Positions 23,830 through 35,503 of a stretch of 64,000 nt of DNA are shown piece by piece; position 1 is the stretch's first letter, and every line of letters begins with the position of its first letter. A program made the position numbers and the translations under genes. The notes beneath the pieces are model-generated. The model searched no databases, was not told the DNA's origin, and worked only from the letters and a program-made list of their open reading frames with translations. The DNA is taken from positions 1 through 64,000 of the forward strand of contig VZRS01009490.1 in NCBI GenBank assembly GCA_013398055.1, in the 5' to 3' direction. Source of the stretch: Ifrita kowaldi (Eukaryota; Chordata; Aves; Passeriformes; Cinclosomatidae).

Positions 23830-24660
23830 AAGACAGATCATTCTAAGGTCAATTCTATACATTTTATTTATTTTATCTTCCAAACTGGTCTACATCTCAC
23901 GCAAAAGTGCCACTTTTCTAATCCTGGTATGAAATTAAAATTTCTAACCCTGTCACAAAATGTCAGTGGAGGTGTCATTGGGAGACGTGCAAAAAATCTG
24001 CCAAGCAGAACCCCATGAACTCAGCATGTTGGCAACTTCACAAACTGGGCGGTCTAGAGCCAAAGTAGGAGACAAAACAGCAAGATCTGAAGAAAAACAG
24101 AACAAGTGGGCAAGATGAAACAGAAACAGAAGTAAAATTGAGCTGTGCAGTGGTGGCACTTCACCATTAACACCCCCTCTCTCCTTTGTTAATTAACTTC
24201 ACAGCACCCCTGTGAAATGAGAAGGGAGTTACAGCAACTGTAATATTGCTGTCACCTCATGAGGGTGATGAGTTGGAGGTACAACGAAGCAGAGGATGGA
24301 TGAAAGGTCCCAGGGTCTCGGGCAAAGATTGAAGCTCACTCCACATTTTCTGTGACCTAGGTCAGTGCCTTAACCATAAATTTATTCTTTCTCCTGGCTC
24401 TCTGGCCTGCATCTAACTCAGCAGCTTGATGTTCATGAAGAATAAATGAGAAGATGATGGGTAGCTGTCCTACTGCTGATCCGTGGTTACACTCTGAACT
24501 GTTATCAGTGTTTGATGAGTCACATGAAGTGGGAGGACAGAAGAGATGTCACAAGTTGGATGGGGTCTTCAGGCTCAAATGTCGTAGAACACTTCCAAGA
24601 GACATCATGGTCTGGAAGAATACACTATCTTTCTTTTCAGGGTTTCTTCATTCAAGGGAA
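23830..24660. repeat. Direct duplication, copy 2 (831 bp)
   Basis: Near-identical second copy. Its end CATTCAAGGGAA continues into unique intron (CCAACCAATGAC), while the sequence before copy 1 is unrelated to that before copy 2. This is what an unmerged contig overlap gives. Confidence 0.95.
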
Positions 24661-27007
24661 CCAACCAATGACAAAATAAATATTTTATTGAAATATACTG
24701 TAAATTTTGAGGTGGGTTTTTTTTTTTAGAGAAGCAAAGCAAAGACAAAGGTTTCATTAAAAGCCAGAGGAGATCTGCAGATCAACTGAGAGCAGAGCTG
24801 CAGTGGATATATGTCACCTAGCTACATTTCCAGAAGCTGCTGACCAGACAGGCAGCACAAATGACTGCCATTCTCCAGTGCCCAGATGCAGGATTCTATT
24901 AGCTTAATGATGCTAAAACCCTATTAATATCTTGGCAAATTTGACACCAAAGCTGGCCTAATCTTCTGCTTCCACATAAAATAAGATATTCATCTCAACT
25001 TGGACTTTGCTGCAGTAAAGAACAAGAAAGAAATGAAAAAAATCTTCTCTTCTGCATGTGTGTATTATATTCTGTTCTAATAAACAGAATGGTAATATGG
25101 ACATGATACACAGGGGTCAGTGGAAGTCATAGGTTCTGCAGGACTATCAGGAAATCCAGCCCAGTGCAAACAACTGTTTAAATGATAACTATTGGCATTT
25201 TTTGTATTTCGAACATATGAAAGATTTTATTGAATCCACTACACAGAAGTCAATTGTCCCCAAAAGGTACTTTCCCAAAAGAAATTCAGGGAACCATGTT
25301 TTCAAATGCTCTCTGAACCCTTGAATCTTATCATGAATATCATGGACCCCACCATGACACCAGAAGGGTCCTTGTGACCCTCCATTTTATGATCACTGTT
25401 CTTCTGGAGAGAGCAGATGCATCATTTTTCGGAGATTCCAACAGATGTCTTTCTCTCAAGAAACCTGATACTCCAAATTTTCATAAAAATAGGTAAAGCA
25501 ACAGCGGGCTGTAGTTAATTTGACACATGGTCTCCTATAAACTTGGTGCTGCAGGAGAAAAGTTGCATCAGAGCTCACTCATGTGGCACAGCTCTACACT
25601 AATTCAGGTCAGTGTAGAGTTCAGAATAACAGAGGAATATCCTGAAGTTTTATCACTGGTGCCTGGAATTCTTTCCATCAGCTTCATATTATCTGCCTCC
25701 CCACCATAACACTCCTTCACTCCCTCAGTAGATGATTGCTGAGAGACTGGGGTGATCAGACACCTCTGACAACTCCTGAACTGCTGCTTCATCTCCAACC
25801 CAGGCTGAGCCATGGAGAATGTAACTAAAGAAAGCACCTCTGCAGCAGAGAGCACAGGAGAGTACAGGAGGGAGCTCTTCTGTTTGAAATACTCCTGTTC
25901 AACAGCTAGAGTTTCTAAATCAATTGCTGAAATGTTCAAATTAAGAAACAGTCAAGAGTTTGCAGAGCTATTTGTGATTGAACATAATGAATAGGAGGTA
26001 AAATATAATTGGAAACAATTGGTATCATACTCTTACTGCACAAAGAAATAACCTGACAAATACACTGGACTGCAATGAGTTGGATTTTTAGAAGTAGAAC
26101 TAATAGATCCCAAAGTCCATTTTTTCTTGTTTGCATGGTTGGGGCAAGAGGGTTTTCAATTAAAGATATGTTTCTTAGAAACCTCAAAATATGAAAAACA
26201 TAACTTTGCTCCAAAATCTTCTTAGCCCTGAAACACAAGTCGATGCTCCTTGCCAGCACCTGATACTGCTCAGGACCAGAAAAACAGCTTGCCAAGTGCC
26301 AGAGGGAAGTGTTCATTGAAACAGAAAAATATTCCAGTCATGTATCATGGCATTGATGAATTAAAGTCCTTACATCTATAAAAAGTACGCAGAAAATTGT
26401 TCTAGTCCTGTGGATAATTTGACACACGCTGGTTGATTTTTTTTTCTTGCCAGAATAATCTATAAATTCTATTTCCTCTGCTTCTGGGAAGTTTCTGATG
26501 CTTCAGATCTCCACATACCCCTCAAAACTTTCAGTAGCTCCAGGAAGAGCACTTTAGGGCAGAGGAGTAATGTGTCACTCTGAACTCTGGTGTTGATCTG
26601 CTCTTAACCGTCTTCTGCTACTGATATTCCACATTCACCACTTAGTCTGTCTTCTGGTGCCTCCCTGTAATATGTACAAAGCTTTTCCTCAGGATTAACT
26701 GCATTGTCTGGTCCATGATTCCTCCCCTCCTTGAGGAGTCCCTTCCCCGAAATCTCTCCCTGCTGGGTAAATTTGCCAAATCAGTGATCATTCTTCTCAT
26801 TGCTCTTTGCAAGAGCAACATCTCTCCACACCTCTCTTTAAATGTCACGCCCAAACTGGAGAGAACATCTGCCTAAAGTCTTATCACCACCTACTTATTA
26901 CTTGCAGTGATGCACTGCTGTTCATTGCCAAACACACCTGAGGCTGCTCAGTCAAGTCTTTGCCAAAGCTATAAATCTCTTCGATCCAGCCAGACACAGG
27001 GTTTGGA

Positions 27008-27059
27008 AATAGATGATCTTTAAAGTCCCTTCCAACCCAAACTATTTTATGATTTTATG
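27008..27059 (+). mobile_element. CR1 3'-terminal tail
   Basis: TAGATGATCTTTAAAGTCCC, then TTCCAACCCAAACTATTTTA and a terminal ATGATTTTATG, is the sense-strand 3' end of CR1 with its decayed short direct repeat. Only the tail is recognisable. Confidence 0.75.
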
Positions 27060-28639
27060 CTATTTCTCTTTAAAGTGGTGCTGCTCCCTAGGTCTTTTTC
27101 ATCTCAGAGGTCATGACAAAGGTCATGATCCATCTTCCCGTTTTACTTCGACACTGAAGTACAAGAAAGGGAAAAACTCTGGTCAAGATCTCCTTTGGAG
27201 CAAGTGACAAGGACAGAAATAAAAACAGAGTCTCCAGAGACCCAAACCTACTCCCAATACCAAATGTATCAGATATCCTTGAAACAACAACCACTAAGGG
27301 TCCACGCACTGCTTCAGCAAGAAAGCAAACATTTGCCATGATAAAGAAACCTCGAATTTTCCTCATCTGGCACTTAGTACTATGTGTACCTTCATTACTC
27401 AGCAGGGTCTGAGACCCAAAACACCATCGTCCTGTCACTGCCAGAGACAGAAGGCCTTGTGGGCTATGGGAAACAAAACCTCAAGGTAGTGCTTAAGAAA
27501 AAGGGTGAGAAATCCAGAAGAGGAAATTAAAGGTGTCCAGAGTTGCACTTGGGCAAGTTAAGAACAGCATAAAATCCAGTGCTGCCTTGTCTCAGCTGCC
27601 CTCACCTGCACCTTCAGAGAGCCCATGAACAAAGCACCTGAACCTCCTCAACCATCAAAAACCAAGAACAGCCCGGCAACAGCTTTGATTAGTGGAAAGG
27701 GGAAAACCTGTCTGCTTAACTAGAGAGATTAACCAGCAGGGAGAGGGGCAGGGAATGCTTAGGATACCTTTGATGGACCAGTGGTAGCAACTTACTTCAT
27801 GTAATGCTTCAGCTCTCTGTGATTCATTAGATGCATTAGATTCATTCTACGAGCTGCACTTCAGAGAGTGTTCTCCAGACTGCTGGGAAAGCTGTTTTAT
27901 TTTCCACCTAACAGGCAGATAATCCATACCTTTCCACTGCAATATCACTCTCAGGAGCATCCCGCATTCCAACAAGATTTATCAATTACAGAATCAAGAC
28001 AATCTGTTTTTTTCCCCACCCAATTTATTTTCAGAAGAAACATGAAGCTGGCAAATCTCACATGCTTCCTTTCCCCACTGCCAGTGGATCTTGGCAGAGA
28101 AATCCTCTAAAGAAACAAGTGCTGGAGACTTTGCAAACTTCTGGCTGCCAGTAGATGTCATTACACACCAGCAATGTACCTGCCAGCCAGGGGACCATAA
28201 TGAAAAGAAATACATGTTTTCTGAGTTTATGTAAGGAAAAAAGAAAAAAGGAATCAAGTTAGTAGTACTCTTAACACTGCTGAGAATTAAGCTGTCACAA
28301 TCACAATAAGCATGTGAGCTGTCTTTGAGTTGTTTATTGCAGTCTGCAGCTGTTATTCTGGGTCACAGAAACCTACAGAATTTATCTAAAACCCTCTAAT
28401 TATGGTTAAGAAAAAGAACTCCATCAAACCATGGTTATTTAGCTCTGCAGAATGTGCTTTAACTACAGTTAAGGGGACACAAAAATGCTCAGCATGCAGA
28501 GCAGAATTGGCCACATACACAAGAGGATCCAGAACCTACTAAGGCAGATAGTAACATTACTAGAACTCACTTTTTAATATGAGGATTCTGAGAAGAAATC
28601 ACAGATATGAACAACTCCAGTGAACTGCATGACAGCCTT

Positions 28640-28730
28640 ATGAAATAGATGAGGTACTATTATACAGATGTTTAAGTGCTGGACTGAGAGGTTAAGTGCT
28701 CTTAACCAGATGAAGTCACTAGCTAAGAAT
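28640..28730 (+). repeat. Ancient amniote repeat relic (MIR/L2-like)
   Basis: TATTATACAGATG followed by GGACTGAGAGGTTAAGTGCT and GAAGTCACTAGCTAAG follows the pattern of the 'ttacagatg...gaggttaagtgact...gtca' block of ancient SINE/LINE tails. It is a weak, old match. Confidence 0.4.
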
Positions 28731-30040
28731 AGTTGCTGAGAGAGTTGATTCCCAGCAACAAAAAAAAAAAACCCAACCAAAACCAAACCCAAAACATATA
28801 TATAAAAAAGCCCTGCAGATTGTGCTTTCACTTTTCATTGCCAGGTCAGTTTTAGCTATGCTCACATTACTTTTTATTCTGCAATAAAATAAGAACTGAG
28901 CACTAAGAACATTAGAACGCAACCCTGAGAAGGCAATGTTTCCATAACCACTGTCTCCAGGGAACATCAGTGACAGGGCATTGGGGTTTTGTTTTGTCTT
29001 GACATTTCATCTCAATATTATCTCTAAACTTGGAGATGTTTTCCCATTTTGTTACTGTCTGGATGTGCTCACTGAAGGAGTCAGCATGGATGCTGATGTA
29101 CCAAGGCTCCTGCAGCCTGCTTCTGCCTTAGTCTCTCAGGGGAAACACTTCAGCTCACCAGTCCTGGGTAAACTGGGTGGCATCTACGAGTTTGGGGAGT
29201 TGGTAACACTACGTGAACACCACAGCAGCCCAAGCAAGGTCTGTAACCTCACTGGAACATCTTCCCTGCACTGGGCTTATGCTTTCAGCAATGAAAAGGG
29301 ACACACATATCTCGTGAAGTGAGAAATAGTTTTATTTGGAAGCTGCAGAAATAAGGACTGTTTCTTGGCTCATGTAAGCTCAGGCCCCACATCATTTAAG
29401 AGCTCACAGAACACATCCTGCTATTAGAAGTTCAGCTGGTTTTTCCCTCTCCTCTGTACTGAAGTTGTTTTCAAGCTTTCACCTCTGGCCTTTGGGTCTA
29501 AAATATCACTGTCAGTCTGAGCCTTACCTGCCAGCAAATCACACACACCATCTTCCTGGTCCCAAAATGCATCCCTTAAAAATACACAGATGAAAGCTCT
29601 CCTTCACCATCGAACCACCCCGCAGCACCAGACTCCAGCTATGCCTGCAGCATTTTTGGAGGCAGAACTGCACTCATTTTGTTGTGTCCCAAGCTGATGG
29701 ATGCTGGCCAGCCCTGATCTAAAGGCACAGCGCTCGTGCTAACTTGGTAAGTCCTGCTGCTAGCACAGCACAGGGGTAAAAAGCAACAGGGCTTTCAGGT
29801 CAGGCCTTTCATATATTCAGCTGCCTCAGGGCAGACAGAGCACAGGGCTCGGTGTAGAGAGACTGTATCTAACACAGTAGATTTCCACAGCTTCTCCAGA
29901 AGCCCTAGAAATGGCAATAATTCCAACTTGGAAGAGAAGGGAAGGGGAAGCAAAGCCTTTGTTTGAAGGATCTAGCAGGCAAGATATATGAACCTGGAGA
30001 GAAAGAGGTTCTTCAGCTTAATTTTAGAAGAACGAAGACT

Positions 30041-30124
30041 AGCTGCTTTGCTCAAGGTCATTACAGCCACGTTCCAAGTCTGGATGTCCTACAGCGTAGC
30101 CCAGAGCCTTAACTATCTGCCTGC
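30041..30124 (+). repeat. Ancient amniote repeat relic (MIR/CR1-like tail)
   Basis: TTGCTCAAGGTCATTACAGC, then CAAGTCTGGATGTCC and CAGAGCCTTAACTATCTGCC parallels the conserved ancient repeat text 'gctcaaggtcacacagc...gccttaaccactagaccatcctgcc'. Boundaries are approximate. Confidence 0.45.
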
Positions 30125-32852
30125 TTTTCTTTTCTACGCTTGGTCTTGCAGTCTGTGCATCTCTAATAAGCCAAGCCACTTCAGAATTTTTATTCTCCTT
30201 AGAAATACTATAATAATCCTTCTGCATTTTTATCAGAGTCATTACCATGAAAAAAAAATTGCTAGGAGAATATAGACTTAATCTACCAAAGTTGTTTCTC
30301 ATATTCATTACCGCCTGTGTGATTATTAGCATGAAGGGAAACAGATAAAGCACAAAAGGAAAGCTTGGATACTCTTGGAAACTCATTAGTGAGGGAAGTC
30401 CCAGTGTAAAACATAATGAAACCTTCATCCACTACCTCTGCAAAAGGTGGGTGCTCGTGGTTAGAGTTTTTTCCTCTGACAAATTGGTTTCCTGTGGAAA
30501 AATCATGGTAGTGATTACTTGATCCACTTGTTTCATGACACCTTTTTCACACTTCCTACTCTTCTTCAGAAGGTGTGAATAGTGTTGGCCTAAGCCCTGA
30601 CAGACTATGGAAATTTCTGTCCCTTTCTGGGCAATGAGGGTGTTACAAACATTCAAGAGTTGTACCAAAAGTCTAAGAACAGCTACCAGCAGTCAAGACA
30701 AAGGTGAGCTCCTGTGCCATCTGCCTCAGTTTTCCTTAGGGAGACTTCTCGAACCTTTTGTCCTGCTGTCACCAATCACAGTTTGCAGGGCTTCACTGAC
30801 ATCCTGAAGCAGAGAATGTCTTTGTACTGACTAGAGGTTTACAGATGTCTCTCTCTAATTAACTCTTATGCACTGTTGTAAACACACAAAGTTTTTACCT
30901 CCAGAACAGACTACAGAGAAGTGTTTCAAGACCTGCTGGATTAAAAGCAACTTTGTTCTGTTCATTTTAAACTTGCCATCAGGTAGCTTGATTTGCTTCC
31001 CCTTCAGTTTTACAACAGAAGAAAGAGTGAAAAATAATTTCCCACTAGTATCTCCATACCACTCAAAGTCTGACAGATTTTCATCTTATTCTCTCCAAAG
31101 TCATCCCTTTTGCAAGCACCTTCCTGCCTGCAGAGCCTTCTCACTTCTCTTGGCCTTTGGGATGCTGTAAGGGTGGCTCAGCACCATTGCATAATGCTCT
31201 GTACTTTGCAAGACAAAGGGATAAGTTTTTGAAAGTGTCCCAGTTAAATTTTGCACGGAGGCATTAGAAGGGCTGGCTCATCATGTGGATGGCTGTGCCC
31301 CAGGAATGCAGCCCTCATGCTCTACAGAACCTGCCTTGTCAGACGTGAATTCTCTGACTTTGATTGAGTTACTGAAACCCCATTTTGCTTGAATCATCCT
31401 CAAAAATGCTCTCCAGCTGCTCCTGCTGCCCTCACTCCTCTCCTGCCCCTACTCCTCTTGAACCAATAGAGATTTGAAGATGGGAGTTATAACTCTTGCA
31501 GGATCAGGCCATCTGGTTTAGCAGATATCCACTTTAATGACCGCCAGAGTAAAGCTAAAACATTCCCTTTCATGGTGACGATGTTACAGAATTGGATATT
31601 TACCCATGTATAATAACCAGTTCAACAACAGAAGCGTTTGCAAAAGTGAGTGAACACACAGTAAAGGGACACAGATTTACGAGCAGAAATATGACAGCCT
31701 ACATCTAATGGGAAAGGGATTAAGAGCTCCAAGGGCTGAAAGATGACAGTCAGCAATGGAAATTTGATCAAATACAGATCAGCAATAGCTGAATCCCACC
31801 TCTCCAGGAATTCCACTTGAGAGCAGTTTAAAGGGCACCTGTAGATGCATTGTGGTATTTTCTTTTTTTTATGTCTGTGTGCAATAACTTGGCTGCATAT
31901 TCATGTTTCTGTACATAAAAAGCATTCTCCATCACTCTGAGCTATGTAGGCCTCGCAGAACATGCCAGGTTGCTGCTTGAACCATCACAGTGAGTTTCCT
32001 GGGTTTAAAAGTCACAAAAGTCCTCGTGTCAACATGAATTAGGTTTTTAGCCACAGCTGCTATTATCTTTTGGTTTACCACTAATGCTGTACTTGACATT
32101 TTATATATTCTAATACATGCATCCTTTTGGCTTAACTTGGTGATATAACCAAGATAATGACCGGGAGAAGCAAGGCCAGTGCCTCTCCTGTCCTCCTGGA
32201 AAAGCACTGGATTTTCCATCTAACAAATGCCTCAGGCCTCACATAAATGCCCTACAAACAGCACTTGGCAACACGTGGTCTGACAGGTGTTTGGCACTGG
32301 CACAGCTGGAGAGCAAGACTGTAATAAGGGGATGATTTTAATCTTGTCATCTCAGTCTTTTCAAAGGTGAGACAACTTTGTTCCATCAACATTTAGGATG
32401 TGAGCCTTGTCCTTTCAAAGGATCCCACAGCACATGCACGGCAACAATCACACAGACTGCAGCTGTTTGTAAAGTCCAGCATCTCTGATACAGCTTTCCA
32501 GCAATGGCTCATACTCATAAAAATCAAGGAAATAAAGCTGTCACAGCCAAAGTGAAAAACAAGAATTCCTGCTCATGCAGCCATTGCAGCACAGCAGACA
32601 AACAAAGGAGACACATGAATCCTCTACTTCCAGGTGTTCTCTTCAGGAAGGTTTTCATTTCCTAGGTTATTCTACTTTTCTTCAGGAGTCGAGATGGTAA
32701 CTGGCATCGTAGGCACTTGCAGCCCTGCTCCCTGTGGTTCTGGCTACTTCTTCAGCACTGGAACAGACTGTGCAGGGACATGGTCATGGCACCAAGCCTG
32801 TCAGAGCTCAAGAATCCTCTGGATTGTGCTCTTAGTTACAGAGTTTAGTTTT

Positions 32853-32942
32853 AGGTAGCCCTGGAAGGAGCAGGGAGTTGAATTAGATGATCCCAGTGGG
32901 TTCCTTCCCACCTGACATAGTCTATGATTTCATGATTCTGTG
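32853..32942 (+). mobile_element. CR1 3'-terminal tail
   Basis: TTAGGTAGCCCTGGAAGG leads to TTGAATTAGATGATCCC, GTGGGTTCCTTCCCACC and a TATGATTTCATGATTCTGTG end. This is a sense-strand CR1 3' terminus, strongly 5'-truncated, oriented against COL22A1. Confidence 0.8.
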
Positions 32943-34653
32943 TCCCCAGGCTCCCTTTCTAATCAAGCCAGCAACATAAAGCTGATATATCTTTGCTCTT
33001 CAGCAGCAGCAGCACTGACACTCAGCCATTGGGTGCACATGGGGCACAAACACCTGGGTACCAGATACTCTCCCTCCACAGATGAGAACAAGCTGCCTCA
33101 GCTGGCAGAGGTACCAAATAAGCACAACAAGCTGACCATAAACTCAGCATCGTCCAAGCCTACACATTTGTTTGGGCACTCAATGCTGTTTGGCCACTCC
33201 AACTGAAGTTCTGCACATACTGTGAGGTCTCTCTACTTTTCCCCCTCCAGACCTGCAAACCTATTTGCCTATGCATGAAAATAATACAGATGGAATGATA
33301 TTTTCTGACATTTTTCTGCAGAGTTCAAAATGTAAGAAAACAAGAACTTGCTTCAACTACAACAAAACTCGTATCATAAACATCATGTTTCCCACCACAC
33401 TGCTGACTCTCACCACCTGCCAAACATGAGCTGCTTTCCAAAGGCTGAATCCTGAGTCTCAAAGGCTAAATAGTGGCTGTCAGTGGGAGGACTGCAGGAA
33501 AATGAATGCAGAAATGTGTTCTTTATGGCCCCCATGTCTCCAGCCTGGCTCAATAATATTTCCTGCCATGAGCAGCCAGCATTTCGATTGTAGTTTCACA
33601 TGATGAATTACCACTATTTACAATCAATATATCATAACCATAGAAAGAGCAAATGAGAAGATGCAATGGCCATAAATGCCATGTTCTCTCTGGTGCAGCA
33701 TTCTTCCTTTTTGATCACAGTCCAATATTGTTTTAAATTCTCTGAGCAATTGAGTAGCCACAGATTCCCTGAGAAACAGCTCAACAGATTCTTAATCTCA
33801 TTTTCAGAATGAGCCGTGGCTCCCTCCTTAATACATTTGTCTCCTATACCCTCCTGTCAATCTTTTTCTATCGTTCGCTGCAACTTGAAATTTCATTCCG
33901 ATCAAAAGGAAAACACCCTCAACCAGGTGCGATATGGAGCTACAGACACAAAGAGCTCATTCTCCTCTGAAGTTGAGGCATCGAGGCTCATTTTTCTGTG
34001 CAAAACAGAAAGTTTGCAGCCAGAATTGCCTTGAAATCACCATCTTTTTAAAATGCAAATTAATCCAGCCATGTTTCCTACAGCTACTTGTTTCCTACTG
34101 TTTTCCACCAATGAAAGAGTTTTCCAAGATAGATAACTCAGAAATTCTCCATTATTATTCCATATCCTCAGTTTTAATCTCCAAGTCTTATTACTCTGTC
34201 CTGCCTAATATTTGAAGTAAAAAAATATTCCAGCTTTTGTCATTCAGTTTATTAATGAAAAGATCCAGTTGGAAGAAAGACTACGATAGACTCCTCATAA
34301 GCCAAATTTAATCCTGCTGAAAATTCAATAAACTCAAAATTATGCTTTCCTTTTGTTTTTCATCCTTCCAGCCAATTTCTTTAGTGCATTATCCTCCACG
34401 AACTCACTGCTGCTTACACAAAGCAAAGATTATGATTTCAATTTGATAAGATTTTCCATGGCCAGTGCACAAAGTAACTCCAAGAACACAAGGGGGAAAA
34501 AGCAATGAACACTCAAAAGCTTGTCTGCAGAAGGAGGCATAACAGTTCCGCACAAAGATTTATGCATCCTATGCACTCCAAAACCAATGTCTGAACTACA
34601 GAAGGCAACAGCAAGCAACTCATTTTTTGGACCAGTGAAGGATTAGATCTTAC

Positions 34654-34689
34654 CTTTTCTCCTTTTTCTCCTATGCCATAAGCTTTGCC
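34654..34689 (-). CDS. COL22A1: COL22A1 collagen microexon with Gly-X-Y imperfection, 36 bp
   Basis: This 36-bp exon reads GKAYGIGEKGEK. Glycines sit at residues 1, 5, 7 and 10, so the triplet register is broken between GKA and GEK. The acceptor is atttctag and the donor is gtaaga; the frame is kept on both sides. The position and the GIG...GEKGEK ending correspond to a known-style interruption near the start of the COL22A1 helix as I remember it (GIGPFGQGEKGEK in mammals). This argues for a genuine kink, not a sequence error. Such interruptions give local flexibility in FACIT collagens. Confidence 0.88.
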
Positions 34690-35449
34690 CTAGAAATGAA
34701 AAAAAGGAGGGGAAAATGTACATTTGAAAACAAGGATATCAAACAACACTACAAATACATATTTCATGTTTTCCTTACGTATCCAAGATCTATTTCTCTT
34801 TATATACATACACACAAGTCACCTCACAGCTACTATAGGGAAAGCAATTTCCCTTGGGCATAATTCTTTGATAATAATTCAGTGACAAATTAAACTAAAA
34901 AACTTATCCCAAATTCTCCCACTGCAGCCAGAAAAACATTTTTTATTCATGGAAGAGTCTGATGCTACATTTCCAAAAGCAACATTGCCAACAACGCTTA
35001 CTGGAATGAATTTTACATAGGGTTAAAGATTTTCTTGCCTAAAAACTCAGTCTGGCATTTGCATTAATTGCAGCTGGGGAAGGCTGTATCTTGGTCATCT
35101 GACTGTAAATAGTCGAGAGAGATTTGCATCTTCTTTGTGTTCAGTTGCCTCATATTGTCCCCAGCAGACGTGCAGCTGTGGTATAATCAAGTGCATCCAC
35201 ATACTTAATTAGAAGGTCAATACTAAGTCAGCTATCAGCTGTACCCAGGGATGAAGCCTCCATTTCCCCCCTCCAAGAGAGGACAGCGAATGCCAGGAAG
35301 ATCAGATTCCTCCTGAGATTCAGGTCCAGCACAGGGAACACCTTCGACCAGGGCACACAACGTTGTGAGCAAGTTCTCAACATAAAGGAGAAAACAGCTA
35401 CTTACATTTTCATCTCCTTTAGCAAAATCATTGGATATTTCTTACTTAC
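34690..35449. other. COL22A1 intron, 0.76 kb
   Basis: Unique AT-rich intron between the 36-bp microexon and the 54-bp exon. No repeat or other element is seen. Confidence 0.7.
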
Positions 35450-35503
35450 TGACTCTCCTTTTTCTCCTCGGAGTCCAGGAAGCCCTGGGATGCCTCTTTC
35501 TCC
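35450..35503 (-). CDS. COL22A1: COL22A1 collagen exon, 54 bp
   Basis: Reads GERGIPGLPGLRGEKGES: six Gly-X-Y triplets in the canonical 54-bp collagen exon size. The acceptor is tatttcaag. The donor region is gtaagtaag, a tandem of two overlapping GTAAG motifs; use of the first keeps the frame and gives exactly 54 bp. The second would add four bases and break the frame. Confidence 0.93.

Larger units (their letters stand above)
16672..34653. other. COL22A1 large intron, 18 kb
   Basis: This is the largest complete intron. It contains an interrupted CR1 (18122-19140), an ERVL-type LTR (about 21845-22425), an N-separated 831-bp duplication (22998-24660), two CR1 3' tails (27008-27059, 32853-32942) and faint ancient repeat relics near 28640-28730 and 30041-30124. 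I searched for further Gly-X-Y exons with AG/GT flanks and saw none. Open frames of 80-130 codons here have no recognisable product. Confidence 0.7.

Noticed and set aside
22998..24660. Real recent tandem gene or enhancer duplication
   Set aside because: The exact single-N junction and the divided unique flanks fit a scaffolding artefact better, and the same arrangement recurs at 52278.
25936..26316. 126-codon minus-strand open frame
   Set aside because: No domain or conserved motif; consistent with chance in intron.
30039..30428. 129-codon minus-strand open frame
   Set aside because: It overlaps an ancient repeat relic on the other strand and has no recognisable domain.
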